DNA from: Dipteris shenzhenensis
Lineage: Eukaryota; Polypodiophyta; Polypodiopsida; Gleicheniales
Assembly: GCA_047967505.1 (NCBI GenBank)
Contig: CM106538.1
Strand: one strand, 5' to 3'
DNA: 64,000 nucleotides
Positions 19,731 to 30,780 of this stretch are shown piece after piece (the stretch's first letter is position 1; the number at the start of each line of letters is the position of its first letter). Under the pieces are notes generated by a model, which was given only the letters and a program-made list of their open reading frames with translations, did no database searches and was not told the origin of the DNA. Made by a program: the position numbers and the translations under genes.

Positions 19731-20471
19731 CTATCCAACGCCCATCAATACACAACAATACTCAAACCGCTGACTAGGTAGACTCTTCGTTAGCATATCT
19801 GCAGGGTTATCATTTGTATGAACTTTGACAAGCTCTATGCGCTTGTCCTCAAGTACCTCCCTGATGAAATGGTACCTGACCTCAATGTGTTTGGTCTTTG
19901 CATGAAAGACTAGATTCCGTGCTAGCTGAATAGCACTCGTGGAATCACTAAGCAATGTCGGTACACCTGTATGAATCCCCAAATCTCCCACTAGCCGATC
20001 AAGCCATATAGCCTCCTTGCAACCCTCTGTGGCTGCAACATACTCAGCCTCTGTGGTAGACAAAGCAATGCACTTCTGTGCATGAGACATCCGCAACACT
20101 GCACCACCTGCAAAGGTGAACACATAACAAGAAGTGGATCTCCTACTATCCACATGCCCTGCATAGTCTGAATCTGTGGACCCAAGTACATGCATGTCTC
20201 CTCTACCAAGGCAAATGCACATCTCCTTGGTACCCTTCATGTATTTCATGATGCACTTAACTGCCTCCCAATGCCTCTTTCCTGGATTAGCCATATACCG
20301 GCTAACAACTCCCACTACAAATGTAATGTATGGTCTAGTAGCTATCATAGCATACATAAGACTCCCAACTGCTGATGCATAAGGAACCTTGGCCATCATG
20401 GCCCTTTCCTCATCTGATTTGGGACTATCTGTATGACTCAGTTTCACATATGGAGGCAATGGAGTACTCAC
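19731..20471 (-). pseudogene. pol: Tnt1-like RT end and RNase H
   Basis: 246-codon open stretch: VPYASAVGSLMYAMIATRP, then RNase H with STDSDYAGHVDSRRSTSCYV, KCIALSTTEAEYVAATEGCK (catalytic Asp and Glu positions), DSTSAIQLARN and TKHIEVRYHFIRE, ending NDNPADMLTKSLP. This is the conserved end of a Tnt1-type polyprotein. It stays open to the normal stop, but the upstream part is broken. Confidence 0.92.
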
Positions 20472-20734
20472 TGCTGGTATCAGTGTACCTCATGATGCAC
20501 TTAACTACCTCCCAATGCCTCTTTCCTGGATTAGCCATATACCAGCTAACAACTCCCACTGCAAATGCAATGTTTGTTCTAGTAGCTATCATAGCATACA
20601 TAAGACTCCCAACTGCTGATGCATAAGGAACCTTGGCCATCATGGCCCTTTCCTCATCTAATTTGGGACTATCTGTATGGCTCAGTTTCACATATGGAGG
20701 CAATGGAGTACTCACTGCCTTCTCCCCCTCCATA
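20247..20734 (-). repeat. 244-bp tandem duplication inside pol
   Basis: CATGATGCACTTAACT begins both units (20,247 and 20,491), and the two run in parallel to GGAGTACTCACTGC. The duplication repeats the RT-RNase H border, so the polyprotein has two copies of the VPYASAVGSLMYA region. Confidence 0.9.
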
Positions 20735-21542
20735 TTGAAATGCTGCAATACTTTTGTAACATACTCTTTTTGTGAAAGCCAAAGGAGTTTCCTACTCCGA
20801 TCACGCGTGATGCGCATACCAAGAATATGACCTGCAAGTCCCAAATCCTTCATATCAAAGGCCTCATGCAACTTGGCCTTTAATACATCTAGCTCATAAG
20901 TATTCTTGCTAGCCAGTAGTATATCATCCACATATAGTGCCAAGATTATCAGGCTGTTATCCTTAGCCCTTTTAGTGTAGAGGCAGTGATCAATTTCACT
21001 CTAAAACCCTGGGACCGAATGAAAGCATCAAACTTCTGATACCATTCTCTAAGCACTTGCTTAAGACCATAGAGACTCTTCTTTAGCTTGCAAACTAAAT
21101 GATCTTTGCCCTTTTCTTCAAAGCCTTCCAGCTACACCATGTAAATTTCCTCATGCAAATCCCCATGCAAGAAAGCTATCTTGACATCCATCTACATAAG
21201 CTCCATATCCTCTGATGCCACTAGTCCAAGCATGCATCTAAGTGTGGTCATCTTCACAACCGGAGAGAATATCTCATCAAATTCCACACCCTTCTCTTGC
21301 TTGAACCCTTTAGCGACCAAACGGGCCTCGTACCTAGGCACATCATCACTTGTGACCTTCATTTTGTAGACCCATTTACATGGCAATTCTTTCTTTCCAT
21401 GTGGCAAAGAAACCAAGTCCCAAGTCTTATTCTTCATAAGTGAACTCATCTCTGATTGCATAGCATACTCCCACTTGCATTTATCCTCGCGCATCATAGC
21501 CTCTTTGTAGTAAGAAGGCTCCTCGCAATCAGTAAGCATCAC
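20491..21542 (-). pseudogene. pol: Tnt1-like reverse transcriptase
   Basis: MMLTDCEEPSYYKEAM and KNKTWDLVSLPHGKKELPCK, ARLVAKGFKQEKGVEFDEIF and PVVKMTTLR form the fingers and palm start. The middle (about 21,190-20,945) is broken by stops. ALYVDDILLASKN at about 20,943 is the catalytic YVDD box, followed by FDMKDLGLAGHILGMRITRD. Order and spacing are normal for Tnt1-type RT. Stops at several points make it non-functional. Confidence 0.9.
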
Positions 21543-21748
21543 ATAGTCTACCCTGGAACAAACCTATCAGGCGGTCTAGACACTCTAGATGATCTCAAGG
21601 GCATTTCAACTTGCTGTCCCACCTGCATATCAGCCACATTTGGCTCATCATTTCCACCAATAGATGATCCATCATCTATCCTTGATTGTATACTTGTGGG
21701 AGTACTTGGTGGTACCATTTCTTGCACATTTGGTGCATGGACAGCTTG

Positions 21749-22802
21749 CTATCTATCAACATATGTAGGTGGTTTCACATCCTGGAAAGTGATTTTCCTC
21801 ATTTCCACATCCCTCATGGGTGCCTTATGTATCTTCTTCTCATTGAAGACTACATAATGGCTGCGTATGATCTTCTTTGCTTCTGGATCCCAGCAACGAT
21901 AGCCCATCTCTCCACTTTCACCATAACCCAGAAAGATGCATTTTCTAGACTTAGGATCTAGCTTCTTTCGAAGCTCTTTTGGCACATGTGCATATGCCTC
22001 ACATCCAAATATACACAAATGAGAGTAAGAGAGCTTCTTGCCACTCCATGCCTCTTCAGGAATACCACCATCCAAACTCTTACTAGGTGATCTATTGATC
22101 ACATGCATTGCAGTCTTCATTGCCTCAGCCCAAAAACCACCAGAAAGACTTGCATTGGAAAGCATGCATTGCAACCTTTCTTGAATGGTAGGTTCATCTT
22201 TTCTGCAACCGGATTTTGCTCTAGAGTACGAGGGGATGTGAGCTCCCTCTTAATCCCACGTGTATCACAGAATTGCTGAAAGTCATGAGAGAGATACTCT
22301 CCACCATTGTCAGTCCATAGGCATTTAAGCATTCTACCTGACTGATTCTCAACCAAGGCCAGCCATTTCTGAAATACCTGGAACACATCACTCTTCTAAG
22401 CTATAGCATAAGCCCACACTTTCCTAGTTGCATCATCGATGAATGTCGCATAGTATTCAGCCCTGCCTAATGACCGCCTAATGACCGTGTAGGCATGGGA
22501 CCACATACGTCTGAATGCACCAAATCAAGCTTTTCAAACTCTTTCTTTCCCCTTCTTTTATGGGCTGATTTAGTCGGCTTCCCATAGAGACAGTGCTCAC
22601 AAAATTCAAAATCAGAGAAACTCAAATGAGGTACATAACCCAAACGGCATAAGAGTTTCATTCCATTCTGGCTCATGTGCCCCAACTTGCAATGCCACAA
22701 AGAAGTGCTTGGCTGCTCGGTTATTGCAACAACATGATCAAATACCCCTGATACATGTAAGGGATACAAAGTCCCACACTTGGCACCCCTGGCCAAAAGC
22801 AT
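21749..22802 (-). pseudogene. pol: Tnt1-like integrase
   Basis: LWHCKLGHMSQNGMKLL with CEHCLYGKPTKSA is the HHCC zinc domain. LDLVHSDVCGPMPTRSLGG holds the first catalytic Asp, WTDNGGEYLSHDF the second, and the EQN region the Glu. The later parts are INRSPSKSLDGGIPEEAW, HVPKELRKKLDPKSRKCIF and DPEAKKIIRSHYVVFNE. Frame changes at about 22,470 and 22,180 and a stop break the protein. Integrase would act in the nucleus on the element's cDNA. Confidence 0.9.
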
Positions 22803-22861
22803 AGAGCCCTTCTTAATTTTCCAACTCTGAAAGCCAAAAGTGGTGTGAAAACCAACATCAT

Positions 22862-23578
22862 CTAGCTGACCACTGAAATAAGACTCTTGGTCAACTTAGG
22901 CACATGTCTCACATGTTTCAAAATAAATGTAGGCTTATTTTCAAAAGAAAACTTTATGTCACCTACTTCCACTATGTCACATGCACAGTCATTTCCAAGA
23001 TGCACACAACCTGTCTTTCCACTGTCATAAGTGGAGAACCATTCCCTATGGGGAGTAACATGGAATGAAGCACCAAAATCCAAAATCCAATCTTGGGAAT
23101 ATGCATCATCTGAAGTGGTAAGCAACTCTGCATATAAACTAGACATGAAGAGGACGTCATTGTCACTATCATGTGTGACTACATTGATCTCCTTGATCTT
23201 CACTTTTCCTTTGTCCTCCCTTGGACTCTCTTCCTTTTGATTTGCACCCCAATTTGCATTCTTTTTCTTATCCTTTTGCTCTCTTTTTAGCTTGTAGCAA
23301 TCCTTTTTCATATGGCCCTTCTTGCCACAGTGGTAACACTCAATGTTCCATGCCCTGGATTTGCTACGAGACTTTCCTCTTTCTTGGGACTTCCCCCTGA
23401 ACTGTGATCTGCCCCTTTGCACATTTAAGGCTGCATCCTGCTTGTTGCCATCCATAGACTTCCGTCTAATCTCCTCGGCCAACAAGCTACCCACAACATC
23501 ATCAAATTTCAGTACTCCACCAAGTGCAGAGTTACGACGACTGTACGGAAGGTATCCCATGAGGATGGCAATGAACAT
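22862..23578 (-). pseudogene. gag-pol: Tnt1-like nucleocapsid knuckle and protease
   Basis: A Lys/Arg/Ser-rich stretch (RSKSRAW) leads to the zinc knuckle CYHCGKKGHMKKDCYKLK. A charged linker follows, then WILDFGASFHVTPHREWF, the protease site; the usual DSG is DFG, so the flap-proximal Ser is lost. Ends with HVRHVPKLTKSLISV, the lead into integrase. 238 codons remain open. Confidence 0.9.
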
Positions 23579-23631
23579 AAGAGAAATATTGCCTTAGTCT
23601 CTGCATCAAATTTCATCTTCTGAGCCTGAAG

Positions 23632-24038
23632 CTAGCTGAAAATAATATTGAATTCATTCAAGTGAGAAGCAATGGAGACCCCTTCCTTCATCTGCAGCTC
23701 AGACAACCTCTTCATGAGGTAAACTTTATTAGAGGCAGTTTCCTTTTCATAAGTGGCACACATTTTCTTCCATAAATCTTCTGTAGTCTGCTCATTTACT
23801 ACTGTGAAATAAACTGACTCTGCAAGATGAAGTCTAATAGTAGATTTTGCTAATGCATCCAACTCATTCCAATCATCCTCAGACATATTTACAGGCTTAG
23901 CTTCAATCCCTGCCAAGGGTTTAATCTACTTCTTTTAAATAAGCACATCCCTTATTTGTTCTTTCCACAAAGAAAAGTTTGTCCCATCAAACTTTTTAAT
24001 GTAAAAAACTCCTTTTCAGACATGAAAGAGGATGCCAT
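23632..24038 (-). pseudogene. gag: Tnt1-like gag N-terminus
   Basis: ATG at 24,038 (MASSFMSEKEFF), a frame change near 23,960, then LAGIEAKPVNMSEDDWNELD, STIRLHLAESVYFTVV, EQTTEDLWKKMCATYEKETA and LMKRLSELQMKEGVSIASHL. This is the UBN2-type gag domain of Tnt1-like elements. It would form the virus-like particle shell in the cytoplasm. Broken at the start by the frame change and at about 23,600 before the knuckle region. Confidence 0.88.
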
Positions 24039-24060
24039 GATGCAAATGAAGCAAAAATCC

Positions 24061-25067
24061 CAAATGCTAGTGCCTATAAGAGAGAATCACACCAAATACT
24101 AGGTGCACCCAAATGTGTATGCCACAATAGAGTGAAATATCACCAAAACTCATGTCTCAAAGCATCTGACTCATGTGCATACACTATGCATCCATATGAG
24201 CAAATCTGGCCCAAAAGAAAATGCCAACTGCAATGGCAATCCAAAATGCCAATAAGTGCCAAATGACTCAAGCATAAACATCATCCACTGGCATATGCAT
24301 TAATAATATCTCATCTAAGAGAGCATAGCACTATCAGTGCATCACCTGTAATGTCTCAAAGCTGTCCCTCAGCATAAAATAGCATCCATGTGCAAAGCGT
24401 CCATAAAAATAGCATCCCATAAGGCAATTTGGGCCTATCAGCACATCCAATAAGGACTGCAATGCATCCAAATGGCCTATAAATCATCCACTGTAACCCA
24501 ATGCACACCACGAATGAGCGCACACTACTCAAACTCTGCAACCAGAGTGATCTACATAAGGTATGCTCAAGAAATCATAGTCCCACGGTAATGACCGCTA
24601 TTGAAAATAGAACCTGAGATGCCTCAAAACATGTGCGCCATTGCATAATCGGACTCAGCAAGAAAATCTACAAATATCTCGCTTCTACCAGAACTCCAAA
24701 ATCCTAACCGATGAGTGAGAAATGGGAGTCAACACTTATCCACTGCCATGTGGCATAAATATAAGGTTTCAAAACCTTAGAATGAAAATCTAAGGTTTCA
24801 AAACCTTAGAATGAAAAATGCATAACAGAGAGACAAAATCGAATACACAGAGATCTATAACTTTGAAAATCCTCCACCGAATCATGTAAGAACCAACAGG
24901 TAGGGGTTTTTGGGCGTTCGTAACGCAATGGGACAGACAGTTTTGGAAACCGTGGTCTCAATCACTGGGTCCAACACATGGACTGAAAAACGTTTTTGGA
25001 AATAGAGCTGTTTGTAAACTCCACCGGAGTGTGAATGATGAGCAACATAGAAGTTTTAGTACCTCCT
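24061..25067. other. No gene recognised; probable decayed leader of the Tnt1-like element
   Basis: Low-complexity AT-rich text with repeated GCCAA and CATCCA words. A 29-bp unit holding the near-palindrome TAAGGTTTCAAAACCTTA is duplicated at 24,762-24,790 and 24,791-24,818. No LTR termini or primer-binding site seen. Confidence 0.5.
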
Positions 25068-25187
25068 GAGTCCACCAGAAGTGACAGATCTGCAAATGGT
25101 TGCTTCTTCATCTCTCATCCATCTCTCGAGTCCACCAGAAGTGACAGATCTGCAAATGGTTGCTTCTTCATCTCTCATCCATCTCTC
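25068..25187 (+). repeat. 60-bp tandem duplication
   Basis: GAGTCCACCAGAAGTGACAG begins two adjacent identical-looking 60-base units (25,068 and 25,128) that lead into the CT-rich array. The lack of differences suggests a recent event. Confidence 0.92.
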
Positions 25188-25542
25188 TCATCTCCTCTCT
25201 TCTTCTTCTCTCTCTCTCTCTCTCAGGCTAGTATGCTTCTCTCTTCTTCTTGTCTCTCTCTCTCTCTCACTCTAGTACGCTTCTCTCTCTCTCTCGTCTC
25301 TCCTCTCCCTCTCTTTTTCTCTTCTCTCTCTCTCTCTCTTTCCTCTCCTTTTTATTTCCTCTCCCCTCTAGTCTACGTTTCCTCTCATCTTTATTTACTC
25401 TCTCCCCTCCTCTTCATTTCCCCTTTCTCTATCTCTCTCTCTCTCTCTCTCCCACTCTCTCCTCTCTTTTTCTCTCTCTCTCTCTCTCTCACTTGCGTGC
25501 TTTGCCTCTCTCTCTTCTCTCTCGCTCTCCTACTCTCTCCCA

Positions 25543-25616
<74 letters not shown>

Positions 25617-26057
25617 GCTTCTGTGGCAGCGTGCCCCTCTCTCTCCCTCCCACTCTCTCTCGCTCTCCTACTCTTTCTCTTCTCTCTCTCCCACTCCCTC
25701 TCTCGCGGTGCCCACGCCCCTCTCTCTCCCTCCCACTCTCTCTCTCTCTCTCTCGCTTTCCTCTCTCTCCCACTCCCCCCTCTCTCTCTCTCTCGTGCGC
25801 TGTCGTGGTAGCGCGCCCCTCTCTCTCCCTCCCACTCTCTCCTCTCTCTCGCTCTCCCACTCCCCTCTCTCTCTCTCGCTCTCTCTCCCCCCTCTCTCTC
25901 TCTCTCGCTGCCGTGGTAACGCGCCCCTCTCTCCCTCCCTCCCTCTCCCTCCCCACTCTCTCTCTCTCTCTCTCCTTCGCGTTGTGCCTCCCCCCCTCTC
26001 TCTCTCTCCCCACTCTCTCTCTCCCCCCCTCTCTCTCTCGTGCGCTGTCATGGCAGC
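25188..26057. repeat. CT-rich satellite with recurrent GC-rich hairpin motif
   Basis: Nearly 870 bases of (CT)n and CCCTCTCT, including an uninterrupted run of over 30 CT units near 25,545-25,615. A GC-rich motif, GCGCTGTCGTGGTAGCGCG and variants, recurs near 25,618, 25,705, 25,798, 25,908 and 26,040, each followed by CCCCTCTCT. The motif is itself an inverted repeat (GCGCT...AGCGC). Ser/Leu-rich and Arg/Glu-rich ORFs over the array are artefacts of the repeat. Confidence 0.92.
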
Positions 26058-27759
26058 GCACCCCATGCTAGATTATGAAATTTATTTTAAAGATTGAAAG
26101 AAATATTTTACATCCACAAAGTCACGCTAAGATTTCATCATCACTCATGGTATAGAAATGTAATTTAAACCAAATGAGCAAGAAAGATATTATTAATTAT
26201 ATTATAACTAAGAAACCAATGAAGTACATGTGAAATATGTACCAAATGGGAAATCCATATGACAAATAGAAAACCACATCATTTAAATATCTTAAAATAT
26301 GTCCATGTGTCAAAATTTATATGAAAAACCAAATGTCTAACTAAACATCAACACAATATATGCATATCTTATCAACAATGGTAGCAACCTCTCCTTCTTG
26401 TACAATATTTGAACCTATTCTAGTTTCCTTAATAGCTTCATCCTCTAGCTCAACGAATTCACCGGCCTCATCATGAAGGAGAGGTTCAGTTTTTTATGAT
26501 GATTCTTGAACCCAATCATTATTAACTATAGCTTTTATGTGACTGAGATAAAAAATTAGGCTTGGAAGATCACAAGCAACTCTCTAAGAGTGGCTTGGAA
26601 GATCATAGGAAATTTCTATGTGGCTAAGGTAAAAAATCACACTTGGAATATTGTAGGCAACTCTCTAAGAGAGGTGACCAAGGAAGAACTTTGCAAAAAA
26701 GAGAGGCGATTAGAGAAAAACTTGCAAAAAAACTAATTAAGAACATGTTCTCGCATGTCACTTTTTGCCCAAAAAGTACCCTAAACCCTTAAAAATTTTG
26801 CAAATTATGCCATAATTTGATGATATCATCGAGCCATGTCATAAAATCAACCCTAAATTTGATGACGGCATTGAGTTATAGCAAAGGTTATGATGAAAGT
26901 CGATGATATCATCAAATTTTGGCATGATTGTCATAAAATTCAATAATAGCATCGTGTTTTGTCATAAGTTATGACAAAAATCGATGATATCATCAAATTT
27001 TATCATAAGTTATGATAGAATTCGATAACATCATCGAATTTCTTCATAACAATGTTAGAATTAGTAAAACGACTATAACTTTTGAACCATGATTCCTTTT
27101 GGAAGCTTCCTAGCTCAAAATTTAGAGCATGAGTGGCTCTACATTTATGTTTTGGCACTTTGTTCAAACTTGAATCTGAATTCCCTCCAAATGTGGCTGC
27201 AATGTAAGGGGGTTATTATCTACTACAAAATTCCTTATAGAAAGAAATTCCATCTAACCAACACATATACCGTACTAGCACCAAGCAATAATCCTAGCAT
27301 CGATATAGCTCTAATTGCCCATGTTCAAATCATATTATGGCTAATTGCAATTTTGTTTCAAATTATGACATAACTTGATAACTTCATCAACTTTTATCAT
27401 GAGCTATGAGTCATAATAGCATCAACTTTCCTCGTACCTATAGATACCGGGATGGAGATCAAATTTAAACTTCCACAAATAGATGAGGATGCAATATATG
27501 CTAGCATCATCCAAGAATTACAAAATATGTGCTTGTTGAGGAGATAAAAATATGCGGAGAGTATGATGGATAGATTCTTCTTTTATTTTGATATGCTAAA
27601 ATTGCAATCAGACTAACTTTCTTCCTTGTGTGTACATCGTTTTAATGGAGAATGTGCTCAATTTTATGTATTCATGCAAATCTAATTAAGTCAAGAATTC
27701 CTTTTTTCTAGGTTTTTCTTTTTTGGGACATATAATAGGAAGCCATTTTGTTATAAATG
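26058..27759. other. No gene; palindrome-rich AT sequence
   Basis: A ~53-base phrase ending GCAACTCTCTAAGAG is repeated at about 26,535-26,590 and 26,616-26,671. From 26,810 to 27,050 the palindrome GATGATATCATC occurs three times within loosely repeated ~80-base phrases (TTTGTCATAAGTTATGA). No coding feature recognised. Confidence 0.6.
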
Positions 27760-28480
27760 AGTAAAAAATGAGAGTTTTAAATGGTATGAAAAAGACTATT
27801 CCATTTGGTTCTCGTTTCTATGAAATAGTTCTCACTTCATCGGCAATAGTGTTCAAATTCCAATGGGACCATAGCTTCAAGGCCATATACTATCGCATCA
27901 GGCTGCATTTAGTTTCTTTGCCCAATGAGAATGCTTTGGTTCTACTACCTTGGTGAGGATAATGCATAATATTTGGTTGGTGGATTTGGCCTGCCCATTA
28001 CCTTGGGGGTAGTAGGGTGTGCTTTTTCTATGGATTACCATAAAGCCAGACAAGAGTTCTTGGATAACCTCATTGACAAAATGTGTGCCTCTATCCAACA
28101 CAATTTCAATGGGACATCCGAATTGGGTGATTTTATTCTCGTATAAGAACCTTGCTGGGCTTTTGGCATCTACCTTTTTGACTGGTTTAGCTTTAGCCCA
28201 TTTGGTAAAGTAATCAATGGGGTCACAATGATGTAGCATGCGTGTGTTCCCTTTGCTACTGGATGGATGGGACCCACAAAATTAATCCCCCACTTTTCAA
28301 ATGGTTTTTGTGCAATGATTGTTTGTTAGGGGATTGAAGTCCTTGTGTTGTGATTTAGTAGTCCGTTGGCATACATCACAACTTTTGACAGAGGCATCTG
28401 TCTGAAGTGTTGGCCACCAGTAGCCTGTGAGGAGGATTTTTCTTACTACTCAACCTTGGGTCCTTGAACATTATATTTAA
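27760..28480 (-). pseudogene. pol: Ty3/gypsy integrase fragment
   Basis: Minus-strand reading begins near 28,470 with the end of the H2C2 domain (SCDVCQRT-like), then DPIDYFTKWAKAKPVKKVDA (first catalytic Asp in DYFTKW), FGCPIEIVLDRGTHFVNEVI (second Asp) and STPYYPQGNGQAKSTNQI, where the expected Glu of AEST is Lys (AKST). YGLEAMVPLEF near 27,900-27,800 continues in another frame. No RT, LTR or primer site accompanies it, so it is an isolated scrap of a family different from the gypsy element at 58-62 kb. Confidence 0.9.
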
Positions 28481-28554
28481 TGCTACTAATGCCACAACCA
28501 TTCACACTCACATTTATTTAACCTAATCACATTGGGATTTTTTGGCCTATAACA

Positions 28555-29700
28555 ACACACGCACACACGCACACACACTACACACACTTTTTTAATTCAT
28601 TTCTTCTTTAATAAATTTACTCCTCTTTTACATTCAACTTTATTCTATTGGTACATTTTCTTTAAAACTGACTTAATGCATTATTTATTAATTCTTTCCT
28701 TTGTGAATTCATTATGCTCTTATATGCTAGAATCTGGATGGATGTTCTTCTTCCTAGGTTAAGCGATAACAAGCCAAGGGAAACATACATTACATGTCTA
28801 CCCAAATTAAGCTATATTGTTCAGAATATGGTTTATTTGGATGGTGGCATGTAAGTGGACCTTGCCTTAGAGCCTACACTACCTGATGGATTCAACACTT
28901 ATTTACTCATTTTTTTAAAATCATTCTACAGTTTTATTGTAATAATACATCTAAAATTACACTTAATTTGAGTTATTCAAGTATTTATTCTTCGTATTTT
29001 AATTATTTCTAGTTAATGTTGTTAAGCTATTCTATGATTGAATTGATTGTATGGTTCATTTAGTGATGGGATTATTAAATCTAAACACACACATTGATCT
29101 CTGAACTAACCATTGGTCGAGGTAGTACCATGTAAACAGTTTTCCATTTGGTAATGGCCACTCTTTACTTTGATTTCTAACTATTGGTTTCTTATGAAAA
29201 AACGTTACACAACCTCTTTTGAATTTGGAGTATGCAACTACTTATGACAAGACTTTTCACACTTATCATACTTATCCATTGGTACCGTACAAAAGTCACT
29301 TAGCATTCTATTGGGTGGGGAGCAAGTTCCACATGGTGGGCTTACTCCCCACCATGTAGACTTAAACTCTGGGTTGGGGGTGGTCCACACACACACATTT
29401 TGATCAGTGTAAACGTAGACGCACACACACACACACACACACACACACTTTTTTAATTAAATTCTTCTTTAGTTACTTTCTTCTTTAATAATTTTACTCC
29501 TTTTAAATGCAACTTTAGTCTATTGGTACATTTCCTTTAAAACTCAGTTAATGAATATATGTTTTTCTTTGTGAAATCAATATACTCTTATATGCTAGAA
29601 TTTGGAGGGATGTTATTGTTCCTAGGTATAGAGATAGCAAGCCAGGGGAAACATGCACTACCTGTCTATCCAAATTATGCTATATTGTTATAACATAAAA
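28555..29700 (+). repeat. Two CA microsatellites followed by duplicated ~250-bp segment
   Basis: CA runs at about 28,557-28,588 and 29,420-29,450 are each followed by the same sequence (TTCTTCTTTAATAA, TATTGGTACATTT, CTCTTATATGCTAGAAT, AAGCCA.GGGAAACAT) at 28,590-28,822 and 29,455-29,690. The copies differ by many substitutions and short indels. The intervening 28,823-29,418 shows no gene. Confidence 0.8.
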
Positions 29701-30319
29701 GTATTGCATCAACGGCAAACAACATAGTTTCAACATCAAAAGTCTTGCACATTAACCAACACATTCTCAACGACAAAAGCTTCTTAGAAACCTGACAGAA
29801 ATAATCAAATCCAACACAATCAACCCAAACACAGTATCACAGTGAGCTACAACAATGAGAATCGATTCTTATCGCAGAGTATCCACACAGAAACTCGGAT
29901 TGGCCACACGAAAGGTTCACTAAAGCCTCTCACCAACAATAGTGTAACATCTATTTCAGGTACGTAACATTGGTACCCATTTTAATATTCCCTAAAAAAT
30001 TCATTAAAATTATTACTTTTTCAAAAAAACCTATATTTTGCATAGTCAAAAACTAAAAACTTACAGAATTCATACATTTTTTGAACATCATGCCTATAAA
30101 TTAAAAAGGGCCTCCACTATATCGTAAAATATCTTTCGATTTTCTATATTCTCAAAGTCTTAAAGATTTTTCCTTCTCGTGCCCTTTGTACTTTTATCAA
30201 AAATGACTTTTATTATCTTCACTTGTTGCACCTAATAGCATGTTCTTCTCATTATTGTCCAAACGAGACTTTACACCACTTTTTAAATCATATAATGAAA
30301 GAATGGAAAAAATTTATTC
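29701..30319. other. No gene recognised
   Basis: AT-rich intergenic sequence, no supported ORF or RNA gene. Confidence 0.5.
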
Positions 30320-30780
30320 GAGTGAGCCAAAACCTTTAAATTATTTGAGAAAAAAAGTAAGTTTTTTAGATTCATAATTTGGTGCTTTTGACATCGGAAA
30401 TGAGCTTGGAAGGCCCCAAAACCCTAAAAACGACTACAAACATGGGTATCTTCTAATGATTTTTAAAAAAATCCCAAATGGGAAAGCATGCACCCGGCTC
30501 TCAATCGATGATAACATCGACCTACTGCACTTTTGGTCAATGATATCATCAATTAAATGTGCACCAGGTTGATGATATCATCGACCCAATATGTGGCCAG
30601 ATGCTTTTCCCTCTGGGCTTTTTCAAAAAATCATTAGAAGGTACCCATGTCTGCAGTCGTTTTTAGGGTTTCAGGGCCTTCCAAGCTCATTTCCGATGTC
30701 TAAAGTACCAAAATATGTATTTACAAAAAGTTTGCATTTTTTTAAAATAATTTAGAGCTTTCAAAGGTTTTGGCTCACTC
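30320..30780. repeat. Foldback element, ~460 bp, with long inverted arms
   Basis: GAGTGAGCCAAAACCTTT at the left end is mirrored by AAAGGTTTTGGCTCACTC at the right end. Inside, ATCGGAAATGAGCTTGGAAG, ACCCTAAAAACGACT and ACATGGGTA..TTCTAATGATTTTT are mirrored too, giving arms of about 200 bases with a handful of differences and small indels. The centre holds GATGATAACATCGACC and GATGATATCATCGACC. No ORF. A transcript across it would fold into a long hairpin. Confidence 0.88.

Larger units (their letters stand above)
19508..24060 (-). mobile_element. Tnt1-like Ty1/copia element (family 4), 5' LTR not found
   Basis: Minus-strand gag, CCHC knuckle, protease, integrase, RT and RNase H in copia order from 24,038 down to 19,731, with a short 3' LTR at 19,508-19,677. 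The protein motifs are of the tobacco Tnt1-94 type. The polyprotein is broken by several stops and by a 244-bp tandem duplication across the RT-RNase H border. No primer-binding site or 5' LTR was found between 24,060 and 25,030, so the 5' end is probably deleted or diverged. Confidence 0.88.

Noticed and set aside
24061-25067. 5' LTR of the Tnt1-like element
   Set aside because: No TGTGGGGG..CTCTCA-type copy of the 3' LTR and no TGGTATCA primer site are present, so it was not annotated.
25035-26097. Long Ser/Leu-rich and Arg/Glu-rich ORFs on both strands
   Set aside because: Translations of a CT/GA satellite; open frames occur in all phases and carry no domain.
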